NCBI RefSeq assembly: GCF_002286975.1
Contig: NZ_NSKB01000006.1
Span: 1 to 64,000, forward strand
DNA: 64,000 nucleotides
Direction: 5' to 3'
DNA from: Halomonas salipaludis
Lineage (GTDB): Bacteria > Pseudomonadota > Gammaproteobacteria > Pseudomonadales > Halomonadaceae
Position 1 is the stretch's first letter, and each line of letters starts with the position of its first letter. The notes below the pieces were generated by a model. The model was not told where the DNA came from. It did not search any database and saw nothing but the letters and a program-made list of their open reading frames with translations. A program made the translations under genes and the position numbers. Below, piece after piece: positions 1 through 8,970 of this stretch.

Positions 1-947
1 AGGGCACCTTCTCGCTGCTGTTCGGTGCCGGCAACGAGATCGGCCAGGCGCTGGTCAGCGACCCACGCATCCAGGCGGTGGGTTTCACCGGCTCGCGCAG
101 CGGCGGTACCGCCCTGATGAAGACCGCCCAGGCCCGCTCGCAGCCGATCCCGGTCTACGCCGAGATGAGCTCGATCAACCCGGTGTTCCTGCTGCCGGAA
201 GCGCTCAAGGCCCGCGCTGACAAGATCGCCGAAGGCTTCGTGGGGTCCTTGAACATGGGCGCCGGCCAGTTCTGCACCAACCCCGGCCTGGTGCTGGGCG
301 TCAAGGGCGAGGCACTGGACGCCTTCGTCAAGGCAGCCGGCGAGGCGGTCACCGCCAGCGCTGCCCAGACCATGCTCACCCCCGGCATCCACGGCGCCTA
401 TGCCGACGGCCTGGGTGCCCTGGCAAGCCATCCCAAGGTCCGCGAGATCGCCCGCGGCCAGAGCGGTGACGGCCCGCACCAGTGCCAGACCGGCCTGTTC
501 GTCGCCAGTGCGGCGGACTTCCTCGCCGATGAGGCGCTGCAGGCCGAAGTCTTCGGCGCCACCTCGCTGGTGATCGAGTGCGCCGACCTGGCCGAGATGC
601 AGCGCGTGGCCAAGGGGCTGGAAGGCCAGCTTACCGTCACCCTGCAGATGGACGACGGCGACCTGGACGCGGCCAAGGCGCTGCTGCCGGTCCTCGAGCG
701 CAAGGCCGGGCGGATACTCGCCAACGGCTGGCCCACCGGGGTCGAGGTATGCCACGCCATGGTCCACGGCGGCCCCTACCCGGCGACCTCGGATAGCCGC
801 ACCACCTCGGTGGGCAGTGCCGCCATCCAGCGCTTCCTGCGCCCGGTGTGTTACCAGGCGCTGCCGCAAGGCCTGCTGCCCGAGGCGCTCAAGGACGGCA
901 ACCCGTTGGGCGTGTCGCGGCTGGTGGATGGCAAGCGCGAGGCGTGA
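1..947 (+). CDS. NADP-dependent aldehyde dehydrogenase, C-terminal part (alpha-ketoglutaric semialdehyde dehydrogenase type)
   Basis: The gene enters from the left edge; the reading frame is open from base 3 and ends at a TGA at 945-947, so only the last 315 residues or so are present. The part seen starts just before the FTGSRSGG nucleotide-binding loop. It contains the EMSSINPVF segment with the general-base Glu and the catalytic Cys in GQFCTNPG. This GQFCTNPG signature and the long C-terminal half fit the 2,5-dioxovalerate / alpha-ketoglutaric semialdehyde dehydrogenase group, which makes 2-oxoglutarate at the end of sugar-acid or hydroxyproline breakdown. The upstream pathway genes lie outside the window, so the substrate is inferred from family only. 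Confidence 0.88.
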   Translation, partial: GTFSLLFGAGNEIGQALVSDPRIQAVGFTGSRSGGTALMKTAQARSQPIPVYAEMSSINPVFLLPEALKARADKIAEGFVGSLNMGAGQFCTNPGLVLGVKGEALDAFVKAAGEAVTASAAQTMLTPGIHGAYADGLGALASHPKVREIARGQSGDGPHQCQTGLFVASAADFLADEALQAEVFGATSLVIECADLAEMQRVAKGLEGQLTVTLQMDDGDLDAAKALLPVLERKAGRILANGWPTGVEVCHAMVHGGPYPATSDSRTTSVGSAAIQRFLRPVCYQALPQGLLPEALKDGNPLGVSRLVDGKREA

Positions 948-1012
948 TGAAAGAAACGGTAAAGGATCCGGGCGATGCCGCCCGGTATGTGGCAAGCAAG
1001 TGAGACCTTTAT

Positions 1013-1035
1013 AGCGGCCTGCGGGCCGCTTTTTT
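1013..1035 (+). terminator. Rho-independent terminator after the aldehyde dehydrogenase
   Basis: A 7-bp GC-rich stem (AGCGGCC / GGCCGCT) with a TGC loop is followed by six T residues. It lies between the + strand dehydrogenase and the convergent transporter gene. Confidence 0.85.
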
Positions 1036-1049
1036 GTGGGGGCCGACGT

Positions 1050-1997
1050 TTAGATCAACTCCAACCACTGCAGCACGAAAATCCCCAGGCTCACGGTCAG
1101 CATCGATGCCATGGTCGAGAGCACGATCATGTCGGCGGTCAGGCGCTCGTTGGCGCCGGCGGCCTTGGCCATCACGAAGGCCACCGCGGCGGTGGGACTG
1201 GCGAAAAACAGGAACAGCACGCCGAGGGCCTGGCCGCGGTAGCCGAGCAGGATGGCCCCCAGGGTGCCCAGCAAGGGCACCCACAACAGTTTCCACAGGC
1301 AGGCGCTGGTAACCAACCAGCTGCCGCTGCGTACAGAGCGGACGCTGAGGGTGCCGCCGATGCAGATCAGCGCCAATGGCAACGATAGCGAGCCGAAGTA
1401 CTCGCCAGAGGTCAGCAGCCACTCTGGCAAGCTGAGGCCGAGAGACGCGACCGGCAGCGCTGCCAGGACGCTGAGGATCAGCGGATTGCGGATGATGTCG
1501 GCCAGCAGAGTGGAAATGTCCGAGCGCGCCGTAGGACTGTAGAGCGAGAGAATGACGGCCGACAGCACGTTGTAGAGCACGATCACACTGCCGGCCAGGA
1601 TGCCGCCCAGCGACAGGCCATAGCCGCCGTACATGCTGGCCGCCAAGGCCAGCCCGACCACGCCGCAGTTGCTGCGAAAGGCGCCCTGGACGAAGATGCC
1701 GCGGTCGATATGTGGATAGCGCAGTACTGCCCAACCCCAGGCAAGCATGAAGCTGATTAGGGTGATACCCAGGAAGTAGGCGATCAGGTCGGGCTGAAAG
1801 GCCGTCTCCAGGTCAGCCTGGATGATGCTCAGAAACAGCAGCGTCGGCATGGTGGCCTTGAACACCAGCGCCGAGGCGGTGGCGATGAAGGCCTGGTCGA
1901 TCCAGCCGATGCGCTTGAGCACCAGGCCCACCAGCACCATGGCGAACACCGGCAGGCTGACGTTTAGGGTAGCGAGAAAGACGTCGAGGAGGTTCAT
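1050..1997 (-). CDS. AEC family transporter (auxin efflux carrier / malate permease type)
   Basis: The 315-residue protein is hydrophobic throughout, with about ten predicted membrane segments in the two-halves arrangement of the AEC family. The N-terminus (MNLLDVFLATLNVSLPVFAM) and the RSNCGVVGLALA motif in the middle are typical of bacterial AEC proteins, which carry small organic acids or other metabolites across the inner membrane. The substrate cannot be read from the sequence. The gene starts 13 bp after the stop of a 30-residue membrane peptide gene on the same strand, and the two probably share one transcript. Confidence 0.85.
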   Translation of the reverse strand: MNLLDVFLATLNVSLPVFAMVLVGLVLKRIGWIDQAFIATASALVFKATMPTLLFLSIIQADLETAFQPDLIAYFLGITLISFMLAWGWAVLRYPHIDRGIFVQGAFRSNCGVVGLALAASMYGGYGLSLGGILAGSVIVLYNVLSAVILSLYSPTARSDISTLLADIIRNPLILSVLAALPVASLGLSLPEWLLTSGEYFGSLSLPLALICIGGTLSVRSVRSGSWLVTSACLWKLLWVPLLGTLGAILLGYRGQALGVLFLFFASPTAAVAFVMAKAAGANERLTADMIVLSTMASMLTVSLGIFVLQWLELI

Positions 1998-2010
1998 CCT
2001 GGTAGGGGCC

Positions 2011-2103
2011 TTAGCGGGCTAGCCATAGGCCGACGATAATCGCGGCAACCACGGTGGCGAAAAACAGGCGATTACGTAGACGAGTGTCACGGGGGGTAGG
2101 CAC
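2011..2103 (-). CDS. Small single-pass membrane protein (30 aa) upstream of the AEC transporter
   Basis: This short frame starts at GTG (2101-2103) and ends at TAA (2011-2013). A strong Shine-Dalgarno sequence, GGGAG, sits 6 bases before the GTG. The peptide begins with a charged stretch (PTPRDTRLRNR), followed by one hydrophobic helix (LFFATVVAAIIVGLWLA), and ends in Arg. This gives a positive-inside single-pass membrane protein. The stop lies 13 bp before the transporter ATG, so the two are likely co-transcribed and may interact. There is no family I recognise. The ribosome-binding site, composition and spacing argue that it is real; conservation in relatives would settle it. Confidence 0.6.
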   Translation of the reverse strand: MPTPRDTRLRNRLFFATVVAAIIVGLWLAR

Positions 2104-2245
2104 GCTGAGCTCCCTGCTGGCCGCTGGCAAGATTGAAACAAATGTTTTAACGCATCGAAAAAAGTATTAGCGTAAGCGTCAATGGTAAGCTCGTTAGCCT
2201 GCTATGGCTATCGACGGCCGTGACGCCTACGCTCAGGACCCGCAT

Positions 2246-3067
2246 ATGTCTCACTCACGACCCGCGCCCTCCCGCGACCGCCTGGTATTTGCTCATGCCA
2301 ACGGCTTCACCGGTGGCAGCTACCGCAGCTTCCTGGCGCCGCTGGGCGAGCGCTTCGACCTGCATCCGCTGGATCGCCTGGCGCATCATCCCGACTACCC
2401 GGTGGGCAATAACTGGCTGGCGCTGCGCGACGAGCTGCTCGAGCAACTGGCCCACCACGAGACACCGGTGATCGGCGTCGGCCACTCCATGGGCGGTGTG
2501 TTGATGGCCATGGCCGCCGAGCAGGCGCCGCAGCGCTTTCGCTGCGTGGTGGTGCTCGACCCGCCGCTGATGCTGGGGCTCGATGCCCTGGCGATGAAGG
2601 TCGCCAAGCGCGTCGGCATGGTCGACCGGGTGACGCCGGCGGGCAAGAGCCAGGGCCGGCGTGCACGCTGGTCGAACCGCGACGCCATGGCCCACTACCT
2701 GCGCAGCCGTGGGCTGTTCAAGCGCTTCACCGACGAGGCGCTCAACGACTACGTCGAGGGCGGCACACGGCTGCTCGAGGACGGCGCCGCCCAACTGGTG
2801 TTCGACCCGGCCATCGAGGTCGAGATCTTTCGCCACCTGCCGGATCATCTCCACGGCCTGCCGGGGCGGCTCGAGGTACCGCTGGCGCTGATCGCCGGCG
2901 ACCAGTCCGACTTGCTGACCCCGGCCCGGCGGCGGCGCCTGAGGCGCTACGGCGTGCGCGTCGAGACCGCCCCAGGCGGGCACATGTTTCCCATGGAGCA
3001 GCCCCGCGAGGCGCGGCGCGTGCTGCTCGCCACCATCGATTCGCTGCTGGAGTCCGCCGATGGCTGA
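2246..3067 (+). CDS. Alpha/beta hydrolase
   Basis: The protein is 273 residues long from ATG 2246, which has AGGA eight bases upstream; an earlier in-frame ATG at 2204 lacks a ribosome-binding site. The fold motifs are clear: an oxyanion-loop HANGF near residue 17, the nucleophile elbow GHSMGG with Ser81, a late acid in IAGDQSD, and the catalytic His in GGHMFPME. This is a soluble serine hydrolase (esterase/lipase-like) of unknown substrate. It overlaps the next hydrolase gene by 8 bp, so the two are translationally coupled. Confidence 0.85.
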   Translation: MSHSRPAPSRDRLVFAHANGFTGGSYRSFLAPLGERFDLHPLDRLAHHPDYPVGNNWLALRDELLEQLAHHETPVIGVGHSMGGVLMAMAAEQAPQRFRCVVVLDPPLMLGLDALAMKVAKRVGMVDRVTPAGKSQGRRARWSNRDAMAHYLRSRGLFKRFTDEALNDYVEGGTRLLEDGAAQLVFDPAIEVEIFRHLPDHLHGLPGRLEVPLALIAGDQSDLLTPARRRRLRRYGVRVETAPGGHMFPMEQPREARRVLLATIDSLLESADG

Positions 3068-3938
3068 GCCTACCCCCCTGACCCTGGCTGACGGCCGCCT
3101 GGCTGGCCTCAGCTGGGGCGATGCCGACGCGCCCACTTGGCTGGGGCTGCACGGCTGGCTGGACAATGCCGCCACCTTCACGCGCCTGGCGCCGCTGCTG
3201 GTGGAGGCTCTCGGGGTGCGCATCGTGGCCATCGATTTTGCCGGCCACGGCCAGTCGCGGCCGCACCCCGAGGGTGTCGACTACGCGATCTGGGATTACC
3301 TGCACGACGCCTTGGATGCCCTGGAGGAACTCGACCTCAAACCGGCCACGCTGCTGGCCCACTCGATGGGCGCCGGGGTCAGCTGCCTGCTGGCGGCGGC
3401 TTTTCCCGAGCGCGTCGAACGGCTGATGCTGATCGACAGCCTGGGCACGCTCTCGACCCCCGCCGAGCAGATGCCGGAGCAGCTGCGCAAGGGTATTCTG
3501 GGGCACCGCCGTCGCCTTTCTGCACCGCCGCGCTATGCTGATATCGAGAGTGCCGTGGCGGCACGCGGCAAGGGCGGCGTGATGCCGCTGGACGCCGATA
3601 CCGTGCGCCCGCTGGTAACGCGCAACGCCGCGCCGCTGGCCGATGGCGGGGTTCAGCTGCGCACCGACCCACGCTTGATGCGCCCCTCGCTGGTGCGTTT
3701 CACGCCGCAGCAGGTGCTGGCCAATCTGGCCGCCATCCAGGCGCCGGTGATGCTGGTCGAGGGCGAGACCGGCGTGCTGCCCAGCCGCGAGGGGATCGAG
3801 CGGGCGCGGGCCGCTGTCGCACAGCTGCATCGCCGCGTGCTGCCGGGCGGGCACCATCTGCATCTCGACCCGCGCACGGTGGCGGCGGTGGCCGAGGCGA
3901 TCATCGCCTGGTATCAGGAGCAGACCGCGTTGGCATGA
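3060..3938 (+). CDS. Alpha/beta hydrolase (serine hydrolase-like)
   Basis: This 292-residue hydrolase has the oxyanion motif LHGWLDNAATF (residues 30-40), DFAGHGQS near residue 60, the nucleophile elbow AHSMGAG with Ser102, and the catalytic His in GGHHLHLD near the end. The pattern resembles the SERHL-type group of hydrolases. Its start overlaps the preceding hydrolase gene, and the patatin gene follows after 16 bp, so the three lipid/ester hydrolase-like genes form an operon. The substrate is unknown. Confidence 0.85.
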   Translation: MAEPTPLTLADGRLAGLSWGDADAPTWLGLHGWLDNAATFTRLAPLLVEALGVRIVAIDFAGHGQSRPHPEGVDYAIWDYLHDALDALEELDLKPATLLAHSMGAGVSCLLAAAFPERVERLMLIDSLGTLSTPAEQMPEQLRKGILGHRRRLSAPPRYADIESAVAARGKGGVMPLDADTVRPLVTRNAAPLADGGVQLRTDPRLMRPSLVRFTPQQVLANLAAIQAPVMLVEGETGVLPSREGIERARAAVAQLHRRVLPGGHHLHLDPRTVAAVAEAIIAWYQEQTALA

Positions 3939-3954
3939 TGGGGAAGGAGGCCAT

Positions 3955-5016
3955 ATGAGCAGCAACAAGACGCAGGCCGGAAAGTGCGTGGCGCTGGTAC
4001 TGGGCAGCGGCGGAGCACGGGGCTACGCGCATATCGGCGTGATCGACGAACTCGCGGCACGCGGCTACCGGATCATCGCCATCTCGGGCTGCTCGATGGG
4101 TGCGCTGGTAGGCGGCATTCACGCCGCAGGCCAACTCGACGGCTACCGTGAATGGGTTTGCGCGCTGGACTACTTCGATGTGCTCAAGCTGGTCGACGTA
4201 ACCTGGAGCCCGATGGGCGCGATGCGTGCCAGCAAGGTGATGAGCAAGCTCGAGAGCCTGATCGGCGAGACCCAGATCGAGGACCTGGCGATCCCGGTGA
4301 CCACCGTGGCCACCGATCTGATTCGCCAGCGCGAGGTGTGGTTCCAGAGCGGTCCGCTGCTGCAGGCGATCCGTGCCTCGATCGCCGTGCCCGGCATTAT
4401 CACCCCGGTGCATATCGGCGGTCAGGTGCTGGTCGATGGCGGCCTGCTCAACCCTCTGCCGATCATGCCCACGCTTTCCGCCCACGCCGACATGGTGCTG
4501 GCGGTCAATGTCACCGCCCAGAGCCCCTATCCGGTGTCGCTGGAAGCGCTGCTACCCGCCGATGAAGCGGCCGAGGAGCAGGCCCGCGAAGAGGCGCGGG
4601 AAGCCGAGGGGCGTGGCTTCAGCGCCTGGATGGCCGGGGTGCGCGACCAGGCCCAGCGCATGTTCGCCAGCCGCAGCGATGACGATGCCGACGACGTCGA
4701 TAGCGAGCAGATGGCTACGCGGCGCGCCTGGAGCAAGCTCGACATGATGCTCGAATCCTTCGATATCACCCAGGCGGCGCTGGCCCGCTACAAGATCGCC
4801 GGCTACCCACCGGACGTGCTGATCGAGGTACCCAAGTCGGTGTGCGGTGCCTACGAGTTCCACCGCGCCGAGGCGCTGATCCAGCTTGGTCGGCATCTCG
4901 CCGTGCAGGCGCTGGATCGCTACGAAGGCCGTCATCGCGCCAAGGGCTACGAGGCCGAGGCGACCATCGTCGAGCCGCCGCAGACCCCACGCCAGGCCAC
5001 TCCCGGCGTTGAGTGA
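3955..5016 (+). CDS. Patatin-like phospholipase family protein (RssA/NTE type)
   Basis: The 353-residue protein starts at an ATG with a GGAGG ribosome-binding site. It shows the patatin oxyanion hole GSGGARG (residues 17-23), the nucleophile in GCSMG (Ser47) and the catalytic Asp in VDGGLLNPLP near residue 160: the Ser-Asp dyad of bacterial patatins that hydrolyse acyl esters. The C-terminal half has an acidic, Ala/Glu-rich linker (about residues 203-245) before a second conserved block. It is the third gene of the hydrolase operon; the target lipid is not known. Confidence 0.88.
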   Translation: MSSNKTQAGKCVALVLGSGGARGYAHIGVIDELAARGYRIIAISGCSMGALVGGIHAAGQLDGYREWVCALDYFDVLKLVDVTWSPMGAMRASKVMSKLESLIGETQIEDLAIPVTTVATDLIRQREVWFQSGPLLQAIRASIAVPGIITPVHIGGQVLVDGGLLNPLPIMPTLSAHADMVLAVNVTAQSPYPVSLEALLPADEAAEEQAREEAREAEGRGFSAWMAGVRDQAQRMFASRSDDDADDVDSEQMATRRAWSKLDMMLESFDITQAALARYKIAGYPPDVLIEVPKSVCGAYEFHRAEALIQLGRHLAVQALDRYEGRHRAKGYEAEATIVEPPQTPRQATPGVE

Positions 5017-5017
5017 G

Positions 5018-5611
5018 TCACATCGCCTCGCCGCGCCGGCGTAGCAGCACATACACCGCGCCGGTGCCGCCGTCCAGCTCGCGGGCCGAGCAGAACGCCA
5101 GCACGCTCGGCCACTCGCGCAGCCAGGCATTGACGTGGCTCTTGATCACCGGGAAGTCGCTGGCGCCGGTGTGTACGCTGGCGCGGGACTTGCCATGGAC
5201 GATCAGTACGCAGCGCATGCGTCGGCTACGCGCCTCGGCAAGGAAGCTCTCGAGCTCGCCGCGCGCCTCGTCGACGCTATAGCCATGCAGGTCGAGGCCC
5301 GCTTCCCAGCTGATGCCGCCGCGCTTGAGCTGGGCATGGGTGCGGTAGGGCAGGTCGGCCACCGCAAAGTCGAGAAACTCCGAGGGCCGCACCGGCTCGA
5401 CCCGGCCGTCGCTGGTGCGGCTGCTGGTCTGCTGAGTGTCCGCCGCGGTGGCGGCTGCGCGGCGTTCGGCGAGTGCCGCCGCACGGCGCCGCTGGGCGGG
5501 TTTGCCGGGGTCGGCGCGATTGCTGTCCAGGCGACGCACGCCGGCCTCGCTGAGGGCCTGACGGAACAGGTTGATCTCGTCGTCATCCGGTGGATCCGGG
5601 CGTCGGCTCAT
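5018..5611 (-). CDS. smrA: Smr domain protein (putative DNA endonuclease SmrA)
   Basis: I place the start at the ATG at 5609-5611, preceded by GAGAGA, giving 197 residues; an upstream ATG at 5662 would add 17 residues with no conserved sequence. The C-terminal half carries the Smr signature [11 protein letters not shown] and the VHGKS motif, followed by [19 protein letters not shown]. Smr domains outside MutS2 nick or cleave DNA or RNA. It is convergent with the patatin gene; the stops are adjacent. The N-terminal 80 residues are Arg/Ala-rich and probably disordered. Confidence 0.88.
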   Translation of the reverse strand: MSRRPDPPDDDEINLFRQALSEAGVRRLDSNRADPGKPAQRRRAAALAERRAAATAADTQQTSSRTSDGRVEPVRPSEFLDFAVADLPYRTHAQLKRGGISWEAGLDLHGYSVDEARGELESFLAEARSRRMRCVLIVHGKSRASVHTGASDFPVIKSHVNAWLREWPSVLAFCSARELDGGTGAVYVLLRRRGEAM

Positions 5612-5765
5612 GCAATCTCTCTCGTGGCGTGCGGCATCGCGTACCGGGGCTGGCCGCGGCACGATTCAGCGCCAGTATACCGGCTGGCGAGTGACTGTGA
5701 ACCGTGGCGCGCTGCGGGTACAATCATGCACCCTGACCTGCACCAGCCAACTGACAGGATGCCGC

Positions 5766-6719
5766 GTGGCCGACTCTTCTCCAGCAGCCGTATCGACCCT
5801 GACGCTCGCCGACGCCGAGCTTGCCGAGGGCCTCATCACCCTGCGCGACTGTCTGCGCTGGGCGACCAGCGAGTTTCATGCCCACGGCCTGTTCTACGGC
5901 CACGGCACTGCCTCGCCGTGGGATGAAGCCGTGGCGCTGACCCTGGGCGCGCTGCACCTGCCCTGGGACGTCGACCCGGCGGTGCTCGAGGCGCGGCTGC
6001 TGCCCATGGAGCGCGCGCGTATCGTGGCCTTGACCCGGGGGCGCATCGAGACCCGCCGGCCGCTGCCCTACCTGCTCGGCGAGTGCTTCTATGCCGGCTA
6101 CCCCTTCCACGTCGACGAACGGGTGCTGATCCCGCGCTCGCCGATCGCCGAGCTGATCGAAGACGGTTTCGCCGCCTGGTTCCCCGGCCAGCCACCGGCG
6201 CGGGTGCTCGACCTGTGCAGCGGTTCGGGCTGCATCGGCATCGCCACCGCACTGACCCTGCCGACCTGCGAGGTCGACCTGGCCGAGATCAGCGTCGCGG
6301 CGCTGGAGGTGGCCAAGGCCAATATCAGTCGTCACGATGTCGGTGCCCGAGTACGTGCGGTGCACTCCGACGTGTTCGCTGGCGTGGCCGGCCAGCGCTA
6401 CGACCTGATCGTCGCCAATCCGCCCTATGTCGATGCCCGCGACCTGGCCACCATGCCCGCCGAGTTCCAGCACGAGCCGGCGCTGGCGTTGGGCGCCGGC
6501 GACGACGGCCTGGACATCGTGCGCCGCATCCTGCGCGACGCCCGGGCGCATCTTAGCGACGATGGCGTGTTGATCGTCGAGGTCGGCAATTCCGACCGCC
6601 ACCTCGAGGCGGCCTTCCCCAAGGTGCCGTTCCTGTGGCTGGAGTTCGAGCGTGGCGGCCAGGGCGTATTCGTGCTCACCGCCGACGAACTCGACGCCTA
6701 CGCCTCGGCCTTCGCCTGA
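5766..6719 (+). CDS. prmB: 50S ribosomal protein L3 N(5)-glutamine methyltransferase PrmB
   Basis: The start is a GTG at 5766 with AGGA six bases upstream; the frame is open further upstream but that part is not PrmB-like and overlaps smrA. The 317-residue protein has the SAM-binding motif [14 protein letters not shown] and the catalytic NPPY in [12 protein letters not shown], as in HemK-family glutamine methyltransferases. The N-terminal helical domain and the position directly before aroC identify PrmB, which methylates Gln of L3 during 50S assembly. Confidence 0.94.
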   Translation: MADSSPAAVSTLTLADAELAEGLITLRDCLRWATSEFHAHGLFYGHGTASPWDEAVALTLGALHLPWDVDPAVLEARLLPMERARIVALTRGRIETRRPLPYLLGECFYAGYPFHVDERVLIPRSPIAELIEDGFAAWFPGQPPARVLDLCSGSGCIGIATALTLPTCEVDLAEISVAALEVAKANISRHDVGARVRAVHSDVFAGVAGQRYDLIVANPPYVDARDLATMPAEFQHEPALALGAGDDGLDIVRRILRDARAHLSDDGVLIVEVGNSDRHLEAAFPKVPFLWLEFERGGQGVFVLTADELDAYASAFA

Positions 6720-6747
6720 TCCCTGACTCCACCTGCGAGGAACGCCC

Positions 6748-7833
6748 ATGTCCGGCAACACCTTCGGCAAGCTGTTCACCGTCACCACCTTCGGCGAAAG
6801 CCACGGCCCGGCGCTGGGTGCCATCGTCGACGGCTGCCCGCCGGGGCTCGCGCTCAGCGAAGCCGACCTGCAGGGCGATCTCGACCGACGCCGGCCAGGC
6901 ACCTCGCGGCATACCACCCAGCGCCGCGAGCCCGACCAGGTGCGCATCCTCTCCGGGGTGTTCGAGGGCGTCACCACCGGCACCTCGATCGGCCTGCTGA
7001 TCGAGAATACCGACCAGCGCTCCAAGGACTACTCCAAGATCAAGGACCAGTTCCGCCCGGCCCACGCCGACTACACCTACCATCACAAGTACGGCGTGCG
7101 CGACTATCGCGGCGGCGGGCGCTCCAGTGCCCGCGAAACCGCCATGCGCGTCGCCGCCGGTGCCATCGCCAAGAAGTACCTGGCCACCATGGGCATCCAG
7201 GTGCGCGGCTACATGAGCCAGCTCGGCCCCATCGAGATCGCGTTCAAAGAGTGGCAGGCGGTGGGCGAGAACGCCTTCTTCTGCCCCGACCCCGACAAGG
7301 TGCCGGAGCTCGAGGCCTACATGGACCAGCTGCGCCGCGACCAGGACTCGGTGGGGGCGAAAATCTCGGTGGTCGCCGAGGGCCTGCCGCCGGGCCTCGG
7401 CGAGCCGGTCTTCGACCGCCTCGATGCCGATCTGGCCCACGGCCTGATGAGCATCAACGCGGTCAAGGGCGTCGAGATCGGTGCCGGCTTCGCCTGCGTG
7501 GCCCAGCGCGGCAGCGAGCACCGCGACGAGATGACCCCCGAGGGCTTTCTCTCCAACCACGCCGGTGGCGTGCTCGGTGGCATCTCCTCGGGCCAGCCGC
7601 TGATCGCCCACCTGGCGCTCAAGCCGACCTCCAGCATCACCACACCGGGGCGCTCCATCGACATCCACGGCAACCCGGTGGAGGTGGTCACCAAGGGCCG
7701 CCACGACCCCTGCGTGGGGATCCGCGCCACGCCCATCGCCGAGGCGATGATGGCGCTGACGCTGATCGACCACCTGCTGCGCCACCGTGCCCAGAACCTC
7801 GATGTGCGCGTCGATACCCCCCGCCTGAGTTGA
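6748..7833 (+). CDS. aroC: Chorismate synthase
   Basis: The 361-residue protein begins [20 protein letters not shown], the standard AroC N-terminus, and has the [10 protein letters not shown] motif around residue 125 and the DPC segment near the end. It converts 5-enolpyruvylshikimate-3-phosphate to chorismate with reduced FMN, the last common step to aromatic amino acids. It follows prmB by 28 bp, a pairing common in gammaproteobacteria. A strong hairpin follows the stop. Confidence 0.97.
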   Translation: MSGNTFGKLFTVTTFGESHGPALGAIVDGCPPGLALSEADLQGDLDRRRPGTSRHTTQRREPDQVRILSGVFEGVTTGTSIGLLIENTDQRSKDYSKIKDQFRPAHADYTYHHKYGVRDYRGGGRSSARETAMRVAAGAIAKKYLATMGIQVRGYMSQLGPIEIAFKEWQAVGENAFFCPDPDKVPELEAYMDQLRRDQDSVGAKISVVAEGLPPGLGEPVFDRLDADLAHGLMSINAVKGVEIGAGFACVAQRGSEHRDEMTPEGFLSNHAGGVLGGISSGQPLIAHLALKPTSSITTPGRSIDIHGNPVEVVTKGRHDPCVGIRATPIAEAMMALTLIDHLLRHRAQNLDVRVDTPRLS

Positions 7834-7848
7834 ACCCACCTTGAACCC

Positions 7849-7892
7849 ACCGCGGCACCGGCAAGCGTTGGTGCCGCGGTGCAGGTCTTTTC
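7849..7892 (+). terminator. Probable terminator after aroC
   Basis: A perfect 11-bp stem (ACCGCGGCACC / GGTGCCGCGGT) closes a 10-base loop and is followed by GCAGGTCTTTT. The T tract is short and interrupted, so it is a likely rather than certain Rho-independent terminator. Confidence 0.6.
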
Positions 7893-7942
7893 CCCAAGAC
7901 TGCTAGACTGGTGGCAAGTCCGCCAGTCGAGTCATGCTAGCT

Positions 7943-8326
7943 ATGAAAATCAACGTCGAGTTCGATCTCACCCCCCAGGAGTTCCGCCAGGCCATGGGGC
8001 TGCCGGACGTCGAGGCCTTTCAGAACGACCTGATGGCCCGCATCCAGCAGCAGATGGAGGCGGGCGTGGAGGGCTACGACCCGATGAGCCTGATGCAGCC
8101 GTTTCTGCAGCAGCCGTTCTTCAAGGAGGGCATGCAGCAACCGTTCATGAAGGACAGCATGGCCCAGAGCCTGGCCAGCTTTGGCAGCTACCAGCAGATG
8201 ATGCTGGATATGCTGCGCCAGGCTGGCAGCAGTGGGCGCAAAACGCAGGAGGCTCCGGCCGAGGAGGGCGACGAGCCGTCGCCGCGCGGCAAGGCCTCGG
8301 CGAATTCGCGTGCCAAGCGCAAGTGA
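7943..8326 (+). CDS. DUF6489 family protein
   Basis: A small protein of 127 residues from ATG 7943 (or 130 from ATG 7934; neither has a strong ribosome-binding site). It starts MKINVEFDLTPQEFRQAMGLPDV, the pattern of the DUF6489 family. The middle is rich in Met and Gln (FLQQPFFKEGMQQPFMKDSM), probably amphipathic helices, and the tail is basic. It lies directly before phasin and PHA synthase, so a role at the PHA granule is a reasonable inference. It has no known biochemical function. Confidence 0.75.
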   Translation: MKINVEFDLTPQEFRQAMGLPDVEAFQNDLMARIQQQMEAGVEGYDPMSLMQPFLQQPFFKEGMQQPFMKDSMAQSLASFGSYQQMMLDMLRQAGSSGRKTQEAPAEEGDEPSPRGKASANSRAKRK

Positions 8327-8462
8327 GCGCGACGCAGCGAGCTTGATCCCGGTCAAGCAAGTGGCCATTGGCGTATTGCAACCCGGACGGGGACGAACTA
8401 CGCTTTGTGCACTGCAGCAAATTGCTTGATCCCCTATGCCGATTATCCAGGAGGAAATCGCC

Positions 8463-8879
8463 ATGCAAGACAAGATGTTCACCGCCTTCAACGAGCAGAC
8501 CCGTGGTTTTTTCGAGCCGATGCGCAAACTCAACTCGCTGATGCTCGACAACATGGAAAAGATGACCCAGTACCAGCTGGAGTCGATGAAGCGCTATAGC
8601 CAGTTGGGCACCGAGCGACTGCGTGACGCCGGCGAGATCAAGGACGCCGAGGACATGCGTGACTTCGGCACCCGCCAGGCCGAGATCATGAACGAGCTGT
8701 CGCGACAGATGCTCGAGGACGCCCGCGCCATGACCGAGCTCTCCATGCAGTTCAAGAGCGAGATGGAGCAGCTGTTCGGCGAAGCTGCCGAGAAGGCCGC
8801 GGCCCAGGCCGAGGAAGCCACCAAAGCAGCCTCGACCCCGGCCAAGGCCAGCAGCCAGGCCAGCAAGAAAAGCTCCTGA
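8463..8879 (+). CDS. phaP: Phasin family protein (PHA granule-associated)
   Basis: The start at ATG 8463 has a full AGGAGG seven bases upstream, giving 138 residues. The protein is almost entirely amphipathic helix (EQTRGFFEPMRKLNSLMLDN onward) with an Ala/Lys-rich tail, as in phasins that coat polyhydroxyalkanoate granules and control their size. It stands 90 bp ahead of phaC with a hairpin between them, which would allow phasin to be made in excess over the synthase from one transcript. Confidence 0.87.
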   Translation: MQDKMFTAFNEQTRGFFEPMRKLNSLMLDNMEKMTQYQLESMKRYSQLGTERLRDAGEIKDAEDMRDFGTRQAEIMNELSRQMLEDARAMTELSMQFKSEMEQLFGEAAEKAAAQAEEATKAASTPAKASSQASKKSS

Positions 8880-8894
8880 GCTGTCTCTCTATTG

Positions 8895-8929
8895 CGCCCG
8901 CCTTACCCGTTCAGCGGGTGAGGCGGGCG
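8895..8929 (+). terminator. Intergenic hairpin between phasin and phaC
   Basis: An 8-bp stem (CGCCCGCC / GGCGGGCG) and a 5-bp upper stem (ACCCG / CGGGT) separated by a 2x2 internal loop. There is only GGTGTTTT downstream, so it may be a partial terminator or RNA-stabilising structure. Confidence 0.5.
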
Positions 8930-8970
8930 ATGGTGTTTTCGGTCATCGGTTAGCCTAGTCGGAGTGTGCA

